Assembly (NCBI GenBank): GCA_036269135.1
Contig: DATASQ010000025.1
Location: 1 to 64,000, forward strand
Direction of reading: 5' to 3'
DNA length: 64,000 nucleotides
Origin: Palsa-343 sp036269135
GTDB lineage: Bacteria > Acidobacteriota > Terriglobia > Terriglobales > Acidobacteriaceae
Part shown: in pieces, positions 51,098 to 60,677 of the stretch
Layout: the number at the start of each line of letters is the position of its first letter
How positions within the stretch are numbered: position 1 is the stretch's first letter
Notes under the pieces: model-generated
Told to the model about the DNA's origin: nothing
Seen by the model: only the letters and a program-made list of their open reading frames with translations
Database searches by the model: none
Made by a program: the position numbers and the translations under genes

Positions 51098-52873
51098 TCA
51101 GATCGAGACCTCCTGCCGGAGCTCCGCGGCCACTTCGGCGATCGCCACATCGCGGGCGGACGCGCCGGCGCGTTTGACCAGCTCCACTTTGCCTTCGGCA
51201 GCCTTTTTCCCGACGGTCACGCGAAACGGGATTCCGATGAGGTCCGCATCCTTGAACTTTACGCCTGCGCGCTCGTCGCGGTCGTCCAGAAGGACATCGA
51301 AGCCGGCTGTTTCGAGGTCGGCAGCGATCTTCTCGCCGGTGGCTTTGAGCATGGGGTCAGCGACGTTGGTGACGATCACGACCACGTCAAAAGGCGCGAT
51401 GGAGGGCGGCAGCCAGAAACCGTTGGCGTCGTTACTCTGCTCGATCGCGGCGGTCAGGATGCGCTCGATGCCGATGCCGTAGCAGCCCATGATGGGCGTC
51501 ACTTCCCTGCCGTTGGCGTCAAGGACGCGGACGCCCATTTTGTCGGTGTAGCGATCGCCGAGCTTGAAGATGTGGCCGACTTCGACGGCTTTGGCGACTT
51601 TGAGCGGCTTGCCGCACTGGGGGCAGCCTTCGCCGGCGAGGACGTCGCGGATGTCGGCGATTGCGGTCCAGGTGAAATCGCGACCGGGGACGACATTGCG
51701 GTAGTGGTGGTCGAGCTTGTTGGCGCCGCAGACGAGGTTCTGGCGGTTTTCGAGGCCGCGATCGAGGATGACGTTGACCTTGCCATCGTTGAGGGTCATG
51801 GCGGGATCAAGGCCGACGGGGCCGAGATAGCCGGCGGGGCCGTGCATCCACTGCTCCAGTTCTTCGGCCACCATGGGGCGCAGGTCGCTGGCGCCGACGA
51901 CCGCCATCAGCTTGGTCTCATTGACGAAATGATCGCCGCGGAGGAAGGCGACGACGGGAACAAACGTCTCCTGCGGACCTTTTTTCGGATCGGAGGCCGG
52001 TTGGGCGACCTTCGCCATGTAGGCGACGCATTTGATGTCGGAGCTGGACTCGATATCGAAGAACTTCGTGACGTCGACGATGGAGGCCTGGCCGGGCGTG
52101 GAAACGAGCTCGGGCTGGCCGTCGCCGGTCGCGGCCATCTCCTGCGGGGGGGCGAGGGTCGAGGTGGCCTTCTCCATGTTGGCGGCGTAATCGCAGGCGG
52201 GACAGCTGACGATTTGGTCTTCGCCAGCGTCGGTGTAGACCATGAATTCCTGCGAGCGGGAGCCGCCCATGGCGCCGGAGTGGGCTTCGACGGCGACAAA
52301 GCTGAGGCCGCAGCGGGTGAAGATGGCGCGGTAGGCGGCATCGTGGAGATCGTAGCTGCGGTCGAGGCCGGCTTCGTCGAGGTCGAAGGAGTAGCTGTCC
52401 TTCATGATGAACTGGCGGACGCGCAGCAGGCCTGCTTTGGGGCGGGGCTCGTCGCGGAACTTGGTCTGGATCTGATACCAGATTTGCGGGAGCTGCTTGT
52501 AGCTGCGCAGCTCGTTGCGCGCGATGTCGGTCATGACCTCTTCATGGGTCATGCCGAGACAGAGGTCGGCGCCTTTGCGGTCTTTGAGGCGGAACATATT
52601 GTCGCCCATGAGGGTCCAGCGGCCGCTTTCGCGCCAGAGGTCGGCGGGATGAATCGTGGGCAGCAGGAATTCCTGGCCGATGCGGTTCATCTCCTCGCGG
52701 ACGATGGCGATGACCTTGTTGATGGAGCGCTGGCCGAGGAAGAGGTAGGAATAAATGCCGGCGCCGAGCTGGCGGATGTATCCGGCGCGCACGAGGAACT
52801 TGTGGCTGGCCACCTCCGCATCAGCGGGAGCCTCGCGGAGAGTGGGGATTAAAAGCTTCGACCAACGGTGCAT
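51098..52873 (-). CDS. proS: Prolyl-tRNA synthetase
   Basis: A protein of 591 residues of the bacterial (E. coli) type. Class II motif 1 lies in the N-terminal part; motif 2 is in TKFRDEPRPKAGLLRVRQFIMKDSYSFD; the INS editing domain runs from about residue 240 to 390; motif 3 is MGCYGIGIERILTAAIEQ; and the C-terminal anticodon-binding domain ends the protein. The start MHRWSKLLIPTLREAP is the usual opening, so the long frame upstream of 52873 is not coding. It charges tRNA-Pro and clears mischarged alanine. Confidence 0.97.
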   Translation of the reverse strand: MHRWSKLLIPTLREAPADAEVASHKFLVRAGYIRQLGAGIYSYLFLGQRSINKVIAIVREEMNRIGQEFLLPTIHPADLWRESGRWTLMGDNMFRLKDRKGADLCLGMTHEEVMTDIARNELRSYKQLPQIWYQIQTKFRDEPRPKAGLLRVRQFIMKDSYSFDLDEAGLDRSYDLHDAAYRAIFTRCGLSFVAVEAHSGAMGGSRSQEFMVYTDAGEDQIVSCPACDYAANMEKATSTLAPPQEMAATGDGQPELVSTPGQASIVDVTKFFDIESSSDIKCVAYMAKVAQPASDPKKGPQETFVPVVAFLRGDHFVNETKLMAVVGASDLRPMVAEELEQWMHGPAGYLGPVGLDPAMTLNDGKVNVILDRGLENRQNLVCGANKLDHHYRNVVPGRDFTWTAIADIRDVLAGEGCPQCGKPLKVAKAVEVGHIFKLGDRYTDKMGVRVLDANGREVTPIMGCYGIGIERILTAAIEQSNDANGFWLPPSIAPFDVVVIVTNVADPMLKATGEKIAADLETAGFDVLLDDRDERAGVKFKDADLIGIPFRVTVGKKAAEGKVELVKRAGASARDVAIAEVAAELRQEVSI

Positions 52874-52956
52874 GCGGAGGGGCGCCTTTGTCGGACCGCG
52901 GCCGCAGAGATTTCCCAGGCCGGGATTCGGCGCGGCGGTGATTCGGGTGCAAAGCT

Positions 52957-53622
52957 CTATTCTAAATCGCCGGTGGGCTTTGCAGACTGAGGCTGGGCCG
53001 GCCAGGCGGCCTCGACTCGATGGAGGAGAGCGTCGAGATCGACGGGACGGGTGGTATCGACTTCGATCATCAGGCCGAGGGCGAAAGGGCCGTCGTATTC
53101 GGCCATTCGCTCGGGCGGCATCTCGGTGAGGGGATGGGCGGGGTGGTGGCGCTCCTCGCGGGCGCGGTCGGCGAAACGCCGGGAGGCTTCTTCCAGCGGA
53201 ATGCGGCAATGGACTTCGACGACCTGGCCATCGAGGGCTGCAAGCCTGGCGCGCTCCTGGGGATTGCGGGTACGGAAATTGGCTTCGAGCACGACGGCGG
53301 GACACCGGGTGGCCAGGAGCCAGAGCAGGTCCATAGCCGCGTCGCCCACGCGGCGGGAAAAGGCCAGGTCGCCGGACGCGCCGCCGAGCGAAGTGTAGAG
53401 GCTCTCTTTGAGATCGTCCTTGCACAGCAGGGCAAAGCCGAGCCGGCGGGCGAGCGGACGGGCGAGCGTCGTCTTGCCGGAAGCGGGCGGTCCGGAGACG
53501 ATCACGATTCGGCGCGGAGGCGGGAATCCCTCAGCGCGTTCATTCACGGAAAAAGCGGCCACGGGGTCATCCGGTGCTATGTTCAATCTGGTAACGGCAC
53601 ACGTTTTTGGGATAGCCTTCAA
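52957..53622 (-). CDS. P-loop kinase-like ATPase
   Basis: A protein of up to 221 residues with Walker A GPPASGKTTLARPLARRLG and a following KDDLKESLYTSLG stretch as in zeta-toxin- and antibiotic-phosphotransferase-like small-molecule kinases; VVLEANFRTRNPQE looks like the Walker B/strand 3 region. No antitoxin gene accompanies it. The start is uncertain: the frame opens at a TTG (53622), with other TTG and GTG codons down to 53548, and no Shine-Dalgarno for any. It lies 83 bases upstream of proS in the same direction. Confidence 0.78.
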   Translation of the reverse strand: MKAIPKTCAVTRLNIAPDDPVAAFSVNERAEGFPPPRRIVIVSGPPASGKTTLARPLARRLGFALLCKDDLKESLYTSLGGASGDLAFSRRVGDAAMDLLWLLATRCPAVVLEANFRTRNPQERARLAALDGQVVEVHCRIPLEEASRRFADRAREERHHPAHPLTEMPPERMAEYDGPFALGLMIEVDTTRPVDLDALLHRVEAAWPAQPQSAKPTGDLE

Positions 53623-53746
53623 CGCGTTGAGTATGCCATCCTAAATCACACATTCCCCTCTGATTCTGTACCATACAGCTCCGAATGCCTCGATCCCGCT
53701 GGAGAAGGGGCTCAATGATTTTGGGAGGTGTTGAAGAAACGCAGCT

Positions 53747-54970
53747 ATGTATACACCCTTCCTGATGTGTGGTTATGCCGCGGCTCTCCTCCTGATGCTG
53801 GTGGGATTCAGGGGGGTACGCCGGAGCACCCCGGATTTGCATGGCAGCCGACAGCTGGTCGGCTTCATTCTGTGCGCCCTGGCGGCGATTTTGCTTTTCG
53901 GGCTGCGCCCCTGGGCTCCGACCCTGGTCAGCCTGGTCGTTCCCAATTTTCTGCTCTTCGTGGGCGGTCTTTACGTTTATCTGGCGGCGGCCGATGTGCA
54001 GCAGCAGCCTCCGCGGCTGTTTCCCTGGCCTGGCCTGGCGATTTTTCTGGGGCTTCCCGCATTCCTGTGGTTCACCTACGTCCATGACGAGGCGCTGGGG
54101 CGGCTGCTGGTTCATGCATCCGTCATGGCCGCTATTTTTCTGACGACCGCGGTCCGCCTTTTCCGGGAAAAGGACGCGACCATCCGCCCGGCGGCACGAG
54201 CGTGCGCGTGGCTGCTCATCGTTTCTACCCTGCTGCAGGTGGGCTGGTTTGTTTCCGACTACCATGCGGGCCCGCTGGTGGGCGTGAACTTCATCCACCC
54301 GGACCTGGTGAATGTGGGCTTCAGCTACCTGTCCATGATTCTGGCGCTGGCGACGGTGATCGCGCTGCTTTGGCTGGCGCTCACGGTGCATCGCCTGGAT
54401 CTGAGCAAGATGGCGCAAACCGATGCGCTGACGGGCCTGCTGAATCGCCGGGCGTTCGAGGAAATCCTGCGGCGCGAGCTGCTGCGATGCGAGCGCAGCG
54501 GGGGCCTGATGGGGCTGATGCTGATCGATCTGGACTACTTCAAGCAGGTGAACGATTCGCTGGGGCATTTCGCCGGCGACGATGCGCTGCGGAGAATCGC
54601 GATCGCGATTCGGGAGGGGACGCGACCCTCGGATGTGCTGGCGCGCTACGGCGGCGAGGAGTTCGTGGTGTTGCTGCGCAACGCAGCGCTGGAAGAGTCG
54701 CGCGTGGCCGCCGAACGGATTCGCCAGACGATCGCCACCATGGTCGGCCTGCCGGGCAGCGTGACCCTGACGGCCAGCATCGGGGTTGCGGTGAGCGAAC
54801 CCCGGGATACGACGACGGACTTCCTGCTGCGCTCCGATGAGGCACTGTATCGATCCAAACGCGAGGGGCGCGATCGCGTCAGCGTCTATCGGGCATCGGA
54901 TCGTGGCGGAACGGCTTTGAATTCCGAAGCCCGCCGGCGGGTCGTTTCCGAGGCCGAACCGGCCAAATGA
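53747..54970 (+). CDS. Membrane diguanylate cyclase (GGDEF)
   Basis: A protein of 407 residues with seven or so N-terminal membrane helices (residues 1-215) and a C-terminal GGDEF domain. The active site reads GGEEF near residue 302 and the product-binding inhibitory site RxxD (RPSD) sits five residues before it, so it should make cyclic di-GMP and be feedback inhibited. Substrate residues in LIDLDYFKQVNDSLGH are intact. No phosphodiesterase domain is fused. The signal sensed by the membrane part is unknown. Confidence 0.93.
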   Translation: MYTPFLMCGYAAALLLMLVGFRGVRRSTPDLHGSRQLVGFILCALAAILLFGLRPWAPTLVSLVVPNFLLFVGGLYVYLAAADVQQQPPRLFPWPGLAIFLGLPAFLWFTYVHDEALGRLLVHASVMAAIFLTTAVRLFREKDATIRPAARACAWLLIVSTLLQVGWFVSDYHAGPLVGVNFIHPDLVNVGFSYLSMILALATVIALLWLALTVHRLDLSKMAQTDALTGLLNRRAFEEILRRELLRCERSGGLMGLMLIDLDYFKQVNDSLGHFAGDDALRRIAIAIREGTRPSDVLARYGGEEFVVLLRNAALEESRVAAERIRQTIATMVGLPGSVTLTASIGVAVSEPRDTTTDFLLRSDEALYRSKREGRDRVSVYRASDRGGTALNSEARRRVVSEAEPAK

Positions 54971-54998
54971 AGAGGCCGCGCCGCAGCGCAGCCTCTTC
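54969..54998. terminator. Hairpin between convergent diguanylate cyclase and bacilliredoxin genes
   Basis: GAAGAGGC and GCCTCTTC enclose a second stem, GCGC/GCGC. It overlaps the cyclase stop by two bases. There is no T-run, so a factor-independent role is uncertain. Confidence 0.55.
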
Positions 54999-55018
54999 GT
55001 CATCCGCCTGCCGCCCGG

Positions 55019-55444
55019 TCAGACCGTCTGCTTCGCACAAAACTCATTGAAGGCCCGGGACAGCTCTTCGGCGATGGCCTGGGGCGTGCTGTTTTCAATG
55101 ATGTAGCGCTGCATCAGGTACACGAGTTTTCCGTCACGCAGGATCGCGACCGCGGGCGACGTGGGCGGGTTATCTTCAAAAAAGGAGCGGGCGCGGTCGG
55201 TGGCCTCGCGGTCCTGCCCCGCAAACACCGCGATGGAGTGATCGGGGAGGGTGGCGTTGCGCAGCGCCAGGCGGACGCCGGGACGCATTTTGCCCGCGGC
55301 ACAACCGCAGATCGAGTTGACCACCACCATCGTGGTACCCGGTTTGGCAACGGCCGTTTCGACCGCTTCTGCCGTGCGCGCTTCTTCAATGCCGGCGCGG
55401 GTCAACTCCTCACGCATGGGGATCAGCATGATCTCTGGATACAT
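55019..55444 (-). CDS. Bacilliredoxin (BrxA/BrxB family)
   Basis: A thioredoxin-fold protein of 141 residues with the active-site CGC (Cys46 and Cys48) in NSICGCAAGKMRPG. The family removes bacillithiol from oxidised proteins. Acidobacteria are among groups reported to make bacillithiol-like thiols, which fits, but no biosynthesis gene is in the window. SPAVAILRDGKLVYLMQRYIIEN supplies the cis-proline-like region. GAGGAAAT precedes the ATG. Confidence 0.93.
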   Translation of the reverse strand: MYPEIMLIPMREELTRAGIEEARTAEAVETAVAKPGTTMVVVNSICGCAAGKMRPGVRLALRNATLPDHSIAVFAGQDREATDRARSFFEDNPPTSPAVAILRDGKLVYLMQRYIIENSTPQAIAEELSRAFNEFCAKQTV

Positions 55445-55537
55445 TGGTTTTCATTTCCTCCGGTCTTGAGCTGGGGACCACTTTCATTGTACGAAGCCGG
55501 TCGGCGTCGCGCCACCAACCTGATATATCTCATTTGG

Positions 55538-56575
55538 ATGCTCCTTCAGGAACAGGTGCCCCTGGCTCCGCGCACGACGCTTGGCGTTGGAGGAGCGGCG
55601 CGCTGGCTTACCGATGTGGGCGAGGAAGGCGCGCTGCTGGAAGCCGTGGGCTTTGCGCGGGAGCGGCGCCTGCCCCTGTTCGTGCTGGGCGGCGGCAGCA
55701 ATCTGGTGGTTGCCGATGAGGGGTTTCCCGGCCTGGTGGTGCACATTGCCCTGCTCGGCATGACCCGGGTGGAGAGCCGATTTCAGGTCGGGGCCGGCGT
55801 GATCTGGGACGACTTTGTTGCGCAGGCAGTCGCGCTGAACCATGGGGGGATCGAGTGTCTGGCCGGGATCCCGGGAACGGTGGGCGGCACGCCGGTGCAG
55901 AATGTGGGCGCGTACGGGCAGGAGGTCTCCGCGACGATTGAACAGGTGCGGGTGCTGGACCTGACGAGCCTTGAATTTCTCCAGATGCCCGCCTCAATGT
56001 GCGGATTTGCCTACCGCCGCAGTGTCTTCAACTCCACGGAGCGGGGACGTTACGTTGTGACCCGCGTGGACTATCGCCTGCAAAAGGATGCGGCTCCGAC
56101 CCTGGTCTACGCCGATTTGCAGAGGCATTTTCGGGATCGCCCGGAAGCGCCGACGCTGGCCGAGACCGCCGCAGCGGTGCGGGCGATTCGGCATGGCAAG
56201 GGCATGCTGCTGGCGGACGGCGATCCGGACTGCCGCAGCGCCGGCAGCTTTTTCAAGAACCCTGTCGTGCCCCAGGCGCTCTATGACGCGCTGGCTGCCG
56301 CAGAGGCCATCGCGCCGCCCTTTTATCCGGCGCACCCGGGATTCGTGAAGATTCCAGCGGCCTGGCTGCTGGAGCATGCCGGGTTCCCTAAGGGATTCGC
56401 GATGGGGAGAGCGGGAATTTCCAGCCGGCACACGCTGGCCCTGATCAACCGGGGAGGCGCGACGACGCGGGAGATCGTGGCTCTGCGAGATTGCATCGTA
56501 GCCGGGGTGGAGAAGCAGTTCCACATCCACCTTGAGCCGGAACCGGTCTGGCTGGGACCGAAGCCGATCGACTGA
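55538..56575 (+). CDS. murB: UDP-N-acetylenolpyruvoylglucosamine reductase
   Basis: A flavoenzyme of 345 residues that completes UDP-MurNAc synthesis. The FAD-binding domain begins TTLGVGGAARWL and contains VLGGGSNLVVADEG and GIPGTVGGTPVQNVGAYGQE. The catalytic Ser is in CRSAGSFFKNPV and the late Glu region in FHIHLEPEPVWLG. Length and the extra C-terminal region follow the E. coli (type I) form. The ATG at 55538 begins MLLQEQVPLAPRTTLG; an upstream frame to 55238 overlaps the bacilliredoxin gene and is not used. Confidence 0.95.
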   Translation: MLLQEQVPLAPRTTLGVGGAARWLTDVGEEGALLEAVGFARERRLPLFVLGGGSNLVVADEGFPGLVVHIALLGMTRVESRFQVGAGVIWDDFVAQAVALNHGGIECLAGIPGTVGGTPVQNVGAYGQEVSATIEQVRVLDLTSLEFLQMPASMCGFAYRRSVFNSTERGRYVVTRVDYRLQKDAAPTLVYADLQRHFRDRPEAPTLAETAAAVRAIRHGKGMLLADGDPDCRSAGSFFKNPVVPQALYDALAAAEAIAPPFYPAHPGFVKIPAAWLLEHAGFPKGFAMGRAGISSRHTLALINRGGATTREIVALRDCIVAGVEKQFHIHLEPEPVWLGPKPID

Positions 56576-57018
56576 GAGAAAGACTCACCCGGAACCTGAC
56601 GGAATCGGCCGTTGAACAGCCGTCCGCGTGGGTGGATCGCTTCCCGGCACCTTCCCGCCACCCGGGGCGCGCACGGCCGACGGCGCAGGATGACGCCTCT
56701 TTCGCGAGCGGGGATGGCCACGATGCCGGCCTGAACGGCATCTGTGTCAGCGGCTGCATGTTAACTCGCCGTCTACGTCTCGTTCCCATTAACCCAGCAA
56801 TCGACTGCGCGGTTCGCACGCGAACCCCGGGAGATGCACGTCTTCCGACCGGAGTCCAAGCTAAAACTGTTAAGCATTGAGCGTTTATCCACATGAGCCG
56901 CGCATGCCTGTTTGACAAGGATATTAACGCGGCAGTATACATACAAAGTTTTCTGTTTTAAGGCCAGCAGTAAATCGAAAAAGCACTTACAGACGCATTT
57001 CTTTCGGAGGTTAATTTC
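56576..57018 (+). promoter_or_regulatory. Upstream region of the TonB receptor gene with a strong promoter
   Basis: 443 bp with no credible gene. At 56912-56917 a perfect TTGACA is followed after 18 bases by TATACA (56936-56941), predicting transcription from about 56949 and a leader of some 70 bases before the receptor ATG. The leader ends in TCGGAGG before the start. The region from 56880 is distinctly A+T-richer than its surroundings. Confidence 0.75.
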
Positions 57019-60000
57019 ATGCTCAAGCAGTTCAGGACGCTGCTCTGCCTTCTGTGCGCATTCATGCTCCTCGGAGCCATGGGGGGCGGGACAGCGTGGG
57101 CGCAGGCGACTTCAGCGATTACCGGAACGGTTACCGATCCCAGCGGGGCCGTGGTACCGAATGCAGACGTTACCGTCATCAGTCAGGAAACCGGAACCTC
57201 ACAGACGACCAAAACGAACAACGATGGCATTTTCAACATGCCCGGGCTCGGCATTGGGCATTACGACCTCTCGATCGCGGCAGCGGGCTTCTCCATTTAC
57301 AAGAAGTCGGGCATCGTCGTGAATCTCGCGCAGACCTATCGCGAAGATGCGTCCCTGAAAGTGGGAGGCAACAATCAGACGGTGACGGTTCAGGCGAATA
57401 CGCTGCAGGTTCAGTCGGAGTCGAATGAGGTCAGCACGCTGATCAGCGGACAGCAGGTGCGGGATATTGCCACCAACGGCCGCAACATCACCAGCCTGAC
57501 GACTCTGGGCGCGGGTGTTTCCGGGAACCTGCCCTCGTTCAATGGAGTGATGGCGCAGACCAGCACGGCGACGATCAGCTTTAACGGGATGCGGCCGGAT
57601 CAGAATAACTTTCTGATCGACGGGGGCGAGGTGTACGACCGCGGATCGGGCGGCAAGCTGGACGCGCTTCCCTCCCCCGATGCCATCGCGCAATTCCAGG
57701 TGCTGGCCAGTAACTATCCTCCGGATTACGGTCTATCGTCGGGCGGCACGGTGCTGATCGAACTAAAGAGCGGCACGCGCCAATACCATGGCGGCGCCTG
57801 GGAGTTCAACCGCAACGACGCTTACGACGCCGGTTACTACTTTTCCAAGCAGAACAAGCAGCCGAGCCCGGAGCTGCGCCTGAATATCTTTGGCGGGAAC
57901 ATTGGCGGGCCGCTGTTCATTCCGCACCTTTATAACAAGAACCGCGACAAGACGTTCTTCTTCTGGCAGGAAGAAGATCGGCGGTTTATCCAGGGAGCGA
58001 ACCCCTCGGTGACGCCGACTGTGCCGGCGGCGGATATCCCGACGGCGGGCGCGCCGCTCGCCTATGTTCCTTTCAACGGTGAAGCCACGCCGGTGGTGCC
58101 CGCGACAGGCGACCCGCGATACTCCGGACCGGGCGGACTCTACGCCCAGGATGGCCTGACGGCCGGCCAGCCTTTCCCGGGCAACGTGATCCCGGCGAAC
58201 CTGCTGGACTCGAATGCAGTGGCCTTTATGGGTACGGGGGCGATCCCGGCGCCGAATTCCGGAACGGATAACTACATTGCATCGCCGAAACAGCCGACCT
58301 ATGTGCGGGAGGATGTGGTCCGCATCGACCAGAACATCTCGCAGAAATATCACCTGATGGGCAGCTGGATTCACGACGCCGCGCAGCAAACCATCTTCCC
58401 CACCCAGTGGAGCGGCGACAGCTATGACACGGTGGGCGATGTGTTCGGCAACCCGTCGTGGGGCGCCGCGGTTCGCCTGACCCAGGCGATCTCGCCTTCG
58501 CTGCTGAACGAAACCGGCTTCTACGCCAACGGGAACACGATCAACGTAACGCCTGCCGGCATCTATGCCCAGCCGGCCGGGTATGCGGCGAGCAGCTTTT
58601 TCCCCGGCAACAACGCCCTGAACCGGCTGCCGCAGGTAGGTTTCAGCGGCGGTCCGCTGAACACGACCTGGACCGTCATCTACTGGCCCTGGCACAATTC
58701 CTATCTGGACTATCAGCTGCGCGACGATTTGAACTGGACGAAAGGCCGACACGCGATGCGGTTTGGCTTCTCGTACATGCGCGAAGACAAGAACCAGCAG
58801 ATCCAGGCGGATACCGAAGGCGATTACGGGTTCAACGGATCGCAGTTTTCCCATGATTCTTATCTGAATTTTCTGCTGGGCTTTGCCAGTTCCTACGACC
58901 AGTTACAAACCCAGCGCACCGATCACTGGCTCGATAACACGTATTCGTTCTATGCGATGGATAACTGGCACGTCACATCGCGGCTGACGCTGAACCTGGG
59001 CTTCCGCTATGACGGCCTGCCGCGTGTGTTTGAAAAGAACAACCAGGTCGCTAACTTTAATCCGGCGGCGTATGACCCGGCGGATGCGGCCACGTTCAAT
59101 TCGGCGGGAAGCCTGTGCACGGGCGTTGCCCTGGGCTGCAGCGGCCCCAGCCCGGGGCTGGCGACGGTGAACGGAGGAACCTTCTACCTGAACGGCATCC
59201 AGGAAGCCGCTCTGAACGGCACTTCGCGCAGCCTGGTAGCGAACGACTATTTCACACCGCAGCCCCGGCTGGGCTTCGCATGGGATATGTTCGGCAACGG
59301 GCAAACGGTTCTGCGCGGCGGAGTGGGCATCTTCTACAACCGCGTACAGGGGAACGATATTTATAACCTGGACGCAAACCCGCCCTATGCCTACCAGCCC
59401 GGGGTCAGCAACGTGTACTTCTCCGATCCGCACACCAGCGATTCGACGGGAGCGACAGCGGCGATTCCGGTGGCCGCACCGGGCTTGACCAACCTCGCTT
59501 ACCACTATCCGAATCCAGGGACGGCGCAGTTCAGCCTGGGCGTCCAGCACCAGCTGGCACCGTCGGTGATTTTGGCGGTCCAGTACGTGGGCACAACCGG
59601 ATGGGACCAGAACGACCTGCGGGAGATCAACGACCTGCCACTGAACGCCATTAACGAGCGCGAAGAGGTCGCGACCAACTGCACCGGAACCGCACCTCCG
59701 TCACCGGGCGCCAATCCGTGCCCCAACCTGCCATCGAACACAAACCTCTATCGTCGTTACCTGGGGTTTGGCAACGTGCGCCAGGAGGAAAACACAACCA
59801 ACTTCAACTACAACTCCCTGCAGGCGGGACTGCGCATGGACAACCGGCACGGGCTCACTCTGCAACTGGCCTATACCTGGTCGCACGAACTCGACATCCA
59901 GAGCGCCGATCTCTCGACGGCCACCCTGGCGGGCTCGGGCGGAACGCTCTCCGATCCGTACAACAAGTATTACGACTATGGCTCGGGAAACTTCGACCGG

Positions 60001-60546
60001 CGGCATATCTTCAACGCGAACTATATCTACTCGGAGCCGTGGTTCAAACACTCGGGTGCGCTGATGCGGACGGCTGCCAGCGGCTGGCAGATCGCCGGCA
60101 TCACGCAGGCCGAGGTTGGATCACCGCAAAATATCTACTACAACGGGCCGGATACTCTGGGACTGGGTGGCAATACGGAAAACCGTCCTGACATCGTCAG
60201 CCATGTGAACTTTCCGAAGACGCAAAAGCAGTGGTTCACCACCACCTCGTTCGCGGCGCCGATTGCGCCATGGGCAGGCGGGGGGAACAACGGCTTCGGG
60301 GACGCGCGCAAGGATACGATCCACTTACCTGGATTGTTCAACTGGAACCTGTCGATGTACAAGGATTTCCCCTTCAGCAGTCGCGCTGAGGGTCCCCGCC
60401 TGCAGCTGCGAGTGGAATCGTTCAACACCTTCAACCACACTGAATTCGAGAGCCTCGATTCCGGGACGAACGACAGCACGTTCGGGCAGATCACGAACAC
60501 CTACGATCCGCGCGAGCTGCAGTTCGGCGGGAAGATTCTCTTCTAA
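57019..60546 (+). CDS. Oar-type TonB-dependent outer-membrane receptor
   Basis: A protein of 1175 residues. After the signal peptide (LLCLLCAFMLLGAMGGGTAWA) comes a carboxypeptidase-regulatory-like domain (AITGTVTDPSGAVVPNADVTV to about 115), a plug domain (about 120-235, with STATISFNGMRPDQNNFLIDG) and a very large 22-strand barrel ending in an aromatic residue (QFGGKILF). This architecture, close to Myxococcus Oar, is highly expanded in Acidobacteria. It probably imports oligosaccharides or peptides by TonB energy. No SusD partner is adjacent. GGAGG lies well before the ATG. Confidence 0.94.
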   Translation: MLKQFRTLLCLLCAFMLLGAMGGGTAWAQATSAITGTVTDPSGAVVPNADVTVISQETGTSQTTKTNNDGIFNMPGLGIGHYDLSIAAAGFSIYKKSGIVVNLAQTYREDASLKVGGNNQTVTVQANTLQVQSESNEVSTLISGQQVRDIATNGRNITSLTTLGAGVSGNLPSFNGVMAQTSTATISFNGMRPDQNNFLIDGGEVYDRGSGGKLDALPSPDAIAQFQVLASNYPPDYGLSSGGTVLIELKSGTRQYHGGAWEFNRNDAYDAGYYFSKQNKQPSPELRLNIFGGNIGGPLFIPHLYNKNRDKTFFFWQEEDRRFIQGANPSVTPTVPAADIPTAGAPLAYVPFNGEATPVVPATGDPRYSGPGGLYAQDGLTAGQPFPGNVIPANLLDSNAVAFMGTGAIPAPNSGTDNYIASPKQPTYVREDVVRIDQNISQKYHLMGSWIHDAAQQTIFPTQWSGDSYDTVGDVFGNPSWGAAVRLTQAISPSLLNETGFYANGNTINVTPAGIYAQPAGYAASSFFPGNNALNRLPQVGFSGGPLNTTWTVIYWPWHNSYLDYQLRDDLNWTKGRHAMRFGFSYMREDKNQQIQADTEGDYGFNGSQFSHDSYLNFLLGFASSYDQLQTQRTDHWLDNTYSFYAMDNWHVTSRLTLNLGFRYDGLPRVFEKNNQVANFNPAAYDPADAATFNSAGSLCTGVALGCSGPSPGLATVNGGTFYLNGIQEAALNGTSRSLVANDYFTPQPRLGFAWDMFGNGQTVLRGGVGIFYNRVQGNDIYNLDANPPYAYQPGVSNVYFSDPHTSDSTGATAAIPVAAPGLTNLAYHYPNPGTAQFSLGVQHQLAPSVILAVQYVGTTGWDQNDLREINDLPLNAINEREEVATNCTGTAPPSPGANPCPNLPSNTNLYRRYLGFGNVRQEENTTNFNYNSLQAGLRMDNRHGLTLQLAYTWSHELDIQSADLSTATLAGSGGTLSDPYNKYYDYGSGNFDRRHIFNANYIYSEPWFKHSGALMRTAASGWQIAGITQAEVGSPQNIYYNGPDTLGLGGNTENRPDIVSHVNFPKTQKQWFTTTSFAAPIAPWAGGGNNGFGDARKDTIHLPGLFNWNLSMYKDFPFSSRAEGPRLQLRVESFNTFNHTEFESLDSGTNDSTFGQITNTYDPRELQFGGKILF

Positions 60547-60563
60547 CTCCAGTCTTTCCTCCT

Positions 60564-60596
60564 GCGCAGTGGGGCGAAGGCTCCACTGCGCTTTTT
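60564..60596 (+). terminator. Intrinsic terminator of the TonB receptor gene
   Basis: GCGCAGTGG (60564-60572) pairs with CCACTGCGC (60583-60591) and is followed by five T's, 18 bases after the receptor stop. Confidence 0.92.
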
Positions 60597-60677
60597 CCTG
60601 CGCAGAGTCACGATGGAGCGGGAGCCGCGGTCATCCGGCGTATGCTGGAACCGAACTTTCAGCTGGGGGAAGGGGCC

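Noticed and set aside
52957..53622. Zeta-type toxin of a toxin-antitoxin pair
   Set aside because: The P-loop and KDD stretch are suggestive but no short antitoxin gene lies next to it, and the family is broad.
56632..56880. An 82-codon open frame upstream of the TonB receptor
   Set aside because: No ribosome site and a composition typical of noncoding GC-rich DNA; the region holds the receptor's promoter instead.
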